This document shows, one piece after another, positions 4,617 to 7,921 of a DNA stretch of 7,921 nucleotides. The notes under the pieces are model-generated. The model ran no database searches and was not told where the DNA came from. It saw only the letters and a program-made list of their open reading frames with translations. Every line of letters begins with the position of its first letter. Position 1 is the stretch's first letter. Made by a program: the position numbers and the translations under genes. Source of the DNA: CAZEPT01 sp964514225 (GTDB lineage: Bacteria > Patescibacteriota > Minisyncoccia > Phycocordibacterales > UBA9973); the NCBI GenBank assembly GCA_964514225.1, contig CAZEPT010000035.1, positions 1-7,921 of the forward strand, written 5' to 3'.

Positions 4617-7600
4617 CTAGTGATGTCCTCCTCCGTGGTCGTCATGACCGCCTCCGTGCCCACCACCGTGATCGTCGTGTCCTCCACCCCCGGTATTGAG
4701 ACTTGAAAATCCTTTTCCATCAAATATCTTACCGAGCCATGCTCCTCCGGGTGCTTTGTATTTTGATTTAGCGTGGGATTCATGTATGTGATTTGCGGCT
4801 ACTGCGTGATCCGCTAAGTTTGTTAATTGTTTGTCTAAATTGCCTACATGTTTTCTTACGGTATTACCAGCCGCTCCAGCTATTCCTCCTATCAAAGCCC
4901 CTAACGGTCCAGCAAATGCTCCTCCAGTCAGTGCTCCAGTTACAGCTCCTGTGAGTGCTGTAGAGACATCTCTTCTTAAGTCAGTCATAGCTCCACGGAC
5001 ATCACGTCGTAGTAATCTTCGTACACCAAACGCCCCCCACCTTGGAGTTGCATTGCGATCTTCTCCATGGCCGTAGTGATTTTTCTGTAAATATTCTTGG
5101 TATCGTCGAAGTCCTGATTTACTTGATTCTTTTAGTTTTGCTTCAGCGTCTATCTGCTGTCTTTTAGCTAATTCAATTCCCGTGAGTGATGATTCATCGT
5201 GAACATACTGACCTTCTTTTGCATGTCCTGCAGGGTGTTTTTCTTTGGCTTTTTCATGAGCATCGTCTATTGATTTCTTTAGACCACTAATTGTTGTTTG
5301 GTTAGTCGCAAGCTCAGCTCTCTCGGTTGGCGTAAGTACAGCACCTGCCTGTGCTCTCTGAACAAAATTTTTATTTTTTTCTTCAAGATCAGCTATATCA
5401 TTTCTAGTTTTCTTTTCTGCATCCTCCAAAGCTTTTTTAGTCTCATCAACACCTTCTTTTGCTCTCTTTATTTCGTCTTCACTTGCACCGATACTTTTGA
5501 AATAAGCAGCGTCTTTGACCGCTCGTCTATCTACTTGTGCTTGTAATCCACCGCTTGTTTTATCTGTGCCCATACCGAGCATGCCAACACCGGCATTGAA
5601 GTTGAGTCCAGTGGCGCTCGATAATCCTTGCATCCCTTTTGTGTTGCGTAAATCCCAAGAAGTAGTCGATCTTTTTTGAAGAGATTCAACTTCGCGCTGC
5701 GCTTTTTTACGATTTGCTTCTATATCTTTTGCATCTGTTGAAGTTGAAAAATGATCATACTTACCTTTATATTTTGCGTCTCTGAGTGACAACATCGCAG
5801 CATGGTCTCCGGTCGACGCTTTTTTAAGAAGATTCCCTTCCTCCCCATTCAATCGATTCATTGCGTTTGCTGCTCCCCCAAACCGTTGCATTCCAAGCGC
5901 TACTCCCCCTGTTGCAATCCCGATTGCTGCTCCTCCGACAAACGCCGCAGCTTTTCCAGCCATCGCTGTAAGTTCTCCTCCGAACATTCCGGACATTTTT
6001 TCTGAGAAGCTCGCTGATACTTTGAGAAGCCCTAAGATAAATAGTAATTTAAATAATGTGACAATAAGGTATGGCGTTGGGCTGAGTGTGGTATCGTCAA
6101 TCATGCTCGCTAAGAACTTGTCATTAATCAAAAGGATGATGAGAAAAACAAAGAAAAGATACAGTGCTGGGTAAAATGATGCCTCAAGCATTCCTTTGAG
6201 CCAGTCTGTCCAACCTAACCTCTTAACATCAAGAGGTCCTCCATGACCTCCACCAATAATTCTTGATGTAAAAGCAAACGGTGAAAAAATCATCCCCATC
6301 CAAAGTGATAATATTCTTCCTAAGAAAGCGAATGAGACTTTGATGAAAATCCATGCAGCTGCGACGTTGATGACTGTACCAAGTAAAAGCAAAAGCCAAA
6401 CTGTTCCAATGGGAATAAATCCGTTATTTTGTTTTGCGAGCGCTTTGAAACCTGTTTCTCCGATAGCTGTAATATCCAGACCATTTGCGAGCGCCTCAGA
6501 AATTGCCTTAGGTTGCAGGTCTCCTGTTTTGATTGCCTTCGCCACTTCATCTTGGTCATTTTGAGCACTTCCGGTAATACGAATCTGATTATAGAAAACG
6601 CGGGCGGAAATATTTCCCATATCGATAATGACCTTTGAGAAAAAGAGTGAGAAGTTGATGAGAAGTCCGATAACGATTATGTTGACGATCACCTCTTGAG
6701 CTTTGAAGTGATTGTCATTAATGACCATCTTAAATGCCGTCCACAGGAGAATAAATATGAAAAGGATATTACACACATCTCGAACAACTGTCCACCCTGT
6801 ATCGATGAAGCTGTTTTTGTAGATGAAGCTTCCGAGTGAGTACGCCATGAAAATATCCATGAGTCCTGCGGCTCCTCGGACCGCCCAACCAGATACAAAG
6901 TAAATACTATTGTAATAACCCATAGCTAAACAGCCCGCGAAATATGTTGTTGGATCTGAGAGAGCACATTCTACTTTGTCTCCAAAAATTAAAGCAGATT
7001 TATTTCCATCAGCGGATGAACCGTTTGAAGTTCCGTTTATCGCTTGGAGTTCTTCTGGAGACGGGTCTGTTTTTGTTGAACTTGTAGTGAAAGATGTTTG
7101 CTCTGTGATTTCTGTAGTTGCCTTATCGTCTCCACCGTTAATAAAACTCTCTTCTTCACTGAGAACAAGTCTGTAGTAATATTTTGTGTCTGGCTTCAAG
7201 TCGGTAAGAATAATATTTGTACTAACAGTTTTTTTATCAAAGAAATTATTTTTAGGACTCAGTGCCCAAAAAAATACACCCACATTGTACATTTTACCTG
7301 TGAGGCTCCTAAATTCCTCCCGGTTAAATACTCCGGTGATATTGGTTCCCGGTATTTTAAGTTTGTCTGTTGAGTAGTATGGTCCTCCTTTAGTAATAAT
7401 TTTAGTAATATCACCATCTCCTCCACCTCCTAATGTTTCCCCAGGCTTTACTTCAAAAAGTTGTATAAAGATACCATATTGTTTATCTTTTGGGATACCC
7501 AACTGTGCTTGTTCATCTGTAATAATTGCTTTCCATGCTCCAAGGTAATCACCCGCATTAAAAATTCCATCACCATTTGGAACATTTGTATCTTCTGCTG

Positions 7601-7874
7601 GACTATATTTTTCATCGAGTGATAATTGAGCTGATAATTTCGCAGTAGTTTTGTAAGAATCGATAGTGCTGATTTTTCCAGAATTTGGACCCAACCAGAA
7701 GTCACCATTGTTTGTTTCATTGAGTCGGTCTTTAAAAATCTCAGACATGTCAACACTTTCCCCAGGCGGTGGATTTTTTGGATTCTGCGCTTGTGCTTGA
7801 TGTATACCCCAAAGAGGCATAACACTCGAAAGCGCCATGATGGAGAAAAGCACAAATGCAGACCATCGTTTCAT
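4617..7874 (-). CDS. Large VirB6/TrbL-like T4SS membrane protein with secreted N-terminal domain
   Basis: 1085-residue polytopic protein, probably the inner-membrane channel subunit of the T4SS. Signal peptide at 1-29 (KRW, hydrophobic core, cleavage after AQA). Residues 30-300 are extracytoplasmic: a Ca-loop-like segment NGDGIFNAGD (100-109) and a fibronectin-III-like end LTDLKPDTKYYYRLVLSE (223-240). Cys303 and Cys315 precede the membrane core and could pair. Membrane helices at about 321-349, 365-385, 394-417, 488-511, 512-535, 565-584 and 602-622, with a loop GGGHGGPLDVKRLGW (541-555). Gly/Ala-rich stretches at 640-662 and 972-1003 resemble glycine zippers. Residues 715-925 are charged, with a coiled coil at ~800-840. 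The last 24 residues are only Gly, His and Asp. VirB6 proteins are usually ~300 residues, so this is a greatly extended form. First gene of the cluster; stop TAG. Assignment to the VirB6/TrbL class rests on topology and context, not a diagnostic motif. Confidence 0.85.
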   Translation of the reverse strand: MKRWSAFVLFSIMALSSVMPLWGIHQAQAQNPKNPPPGESVDMSEIFKDRLNETNNGDFWLGPNSGKISTIDSYKTTAKLSAQLSLDEKYSPAEDTNVPNGDGIFNAGDYLGAWKAIITDEQAQLGIPKDKQYGIFIQLFEVKPGETLGGGGDGDITKIITKGGPYYSTDKLKIPGTNITGVFNREEFRSLTGKMYNVGVFFWALSPKNNFFDKKTVSTNIILTDLKPDTKYYYRLVLSEEESFINGGDDKATTEITEQTSFTTSSTKTDPSPEELQAINGTSNGSSADGNKSALIFGDKVECALSDPTTYFAGCLAMGYYNSIYFVSGWAVRGAAGLMDIFMAYSLGSFIYKNSFIDTGWTVVRDVCNILFIFILLWTAFKMVINDNHFKAQEVIVNIIVIGLLINFSLFFSKVIIDMGNISARVFYNQIRITGSAQNDQDEVAKAIKTGDLQPKAISEALANGLDITAIGETGFKALAKQNNGFIPIGTVWLLLLLGTVINVAAAWIFIKVSFAFLGRILSLWMGMIFSPFAFTSRIIGGGHGGPLDVKRLGWTDWLKGMLEASFYPALYLFFVFLIILLINDKFLASMIDDTTLSPTPYLIVTLFKLLFILGLLKVSASFSEKMSGMFGGELTAMAGKAAAFVGGAAIGIATGGVALGMQRFGGAANAMNRLNGEEGNLLKKASTGDHAAMLSLRDAKYKGKYDHFSTSTDAKDIEANRKKAQREVESLQKRSTTSWDLRNTKGMQGLSSATGLNFNAGVGMLGMGTDKTSGGLQAQVDRRAVKDAAYFKSIGASEDEIKRAKEGVDETKKALEDAEKKTRNDIADLEEKNKNFVQRAQAGAVLTPTERAELATNQTTISGLKKSIDDAHEKAKEKHPAGHAKEGQYVHDESSLTGIELAKRQQIDAEAKLKESSKSGLRRYQEYLQKNHYGHGEDRNATPRWGAFGVRRLLRRDVRGAMTDLRRDVSTALTGAVTGALTGGAFAGPLGALIGGIAGAAGNTVRKHVGNLDKQLTNLADHAVAANHIHESHAKSKYKAPGGAWLGKIFDGKGFSSLNTGGGGHDDHGGGHGGGHDDHGGGHH

Positions 7875-7881
7875 TACTTTA

Positions 7882-7887
7882 ATAATA
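7882..7887 (-). promoter_or_regulatory. Putative -10 element of the VirB6-like gene
   Basis: Minus-strand TATTAT, one mismatch from consensus and preceded by TTG, lies 7 nt before the ATG at 7874. This would again give a leaderless transcript. No Shine-Dalgarno sequence is present between it and the start. The spacer upstream runs off the window edge and is very AT-rich, so this site is weaker evidence than the other three. Confidence 0.4.
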
Positions 7888-7921
7888 CAACTAAACAGAA
7901 AAATAATAAAGAAAAATAAGG

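Noticed and set aside
4586..4783. Alternative minus-strand frame overlapping the 3' end of the VirB6-like gene
   Set aside because: It overlaps the Gly/His-rich tail codons in another frame, has no start signal and no recognisable content.
4831..7377. Several 60-90 codon plus-strand frames opposite the VirB6-like gene
   Set aside because: They are antisense shadows of a strongly supported 1085-codon gene. One is Ala/Pro-rich simply because it reads opposite Gly/Ala codons.
1..7921. Alternative genetic code (TGA as Gly, as in Gracilibacteria/Absconditabacteria)
   Set aside because: All five genes read through without in-frame TGA and end at TAA or TAG where visible, so there is no evidence for recoding.

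Overview
This 7.9-kb window carries five protein-coding genes, all on the minus strand and read from high to low coordinates. They look like the core of a type IV secretion/conjugation-type (T4SS) apparatus of a Candidate Phyla Radiation (Patescibacteria) organism, most likely of Parcubacteria type. The lineage call is inference. It rests on the pairing of a PrgI-family protein with a stand-alone VirB4 N-domain-like (TraC-like) protein and a VirB4 ATPase, on a very large VirB6-like membrane protein with a signal peptide, on a Pro-rich helical protein of a kind I associate with these genomes, and on AT-rich intergenic spacers with short repeats. The standard genetic code fits: no in-frame TGA is needed.

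Layout in direction of transcription: (1) 7874-4617, a 1085-residue VirB6/TrbL-like polytopic protein with a secreted N-terminal domain and a Gly/His/Asp-rich tail. (2) A 132-bp AT-rich spacer with one copy of a 31-bp repeat. (3) 4484-2985, a 499-residue soluble protein with a helical N-terminal domain and a long Pro/Thr-rich linker, ending in tandem stop codons. (4) A 183-bp spacer with a second copy of the repeat, a strong bidirectional intrinsic terminator, an inverted third (partial) copy and a 25-bp palindrome that contains a promoter. (5) 2801-2388, a PrgI-family (VirB3-like) protein. (6) 2383-1751, the TraC-like VirB4 N-domain homologue, 4 nt downstream of the previous gene. (7) A 93-bp spacer with a 14-bp perfect hairpin that has the preceding stop codon in its loop. 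(8) 1657-1, VirB4 ATPase, 552 residues visible with the C-terminus beyond the window edge. No non-coding stretch exceeds 183 bp, and I see no credible plus-strand gene.

Inferred joint function: the VirB6-like protein and PrgI form the inner-membrane platform, VirB4 powers assembly or transport, the TraC-like protein may pack against PrgI or VirB4, and the Pro-rich protein may be a scaffold. No coupling protein (VirD4), relaxase, VirB8 or pilin is visible here, so the substrate (DNA, protein or pilus assembly) cannot be told.

The most notable non-coding signal is that four of the five start codons have a TATAAT-like -10 element 6-9 nt upstream and no Shine-Dalgarno sequence. This predicts leaderless or nearly leaderless mRNAs. 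The start of the TraC-like gene is the exception and is probably reached by translational coupling.
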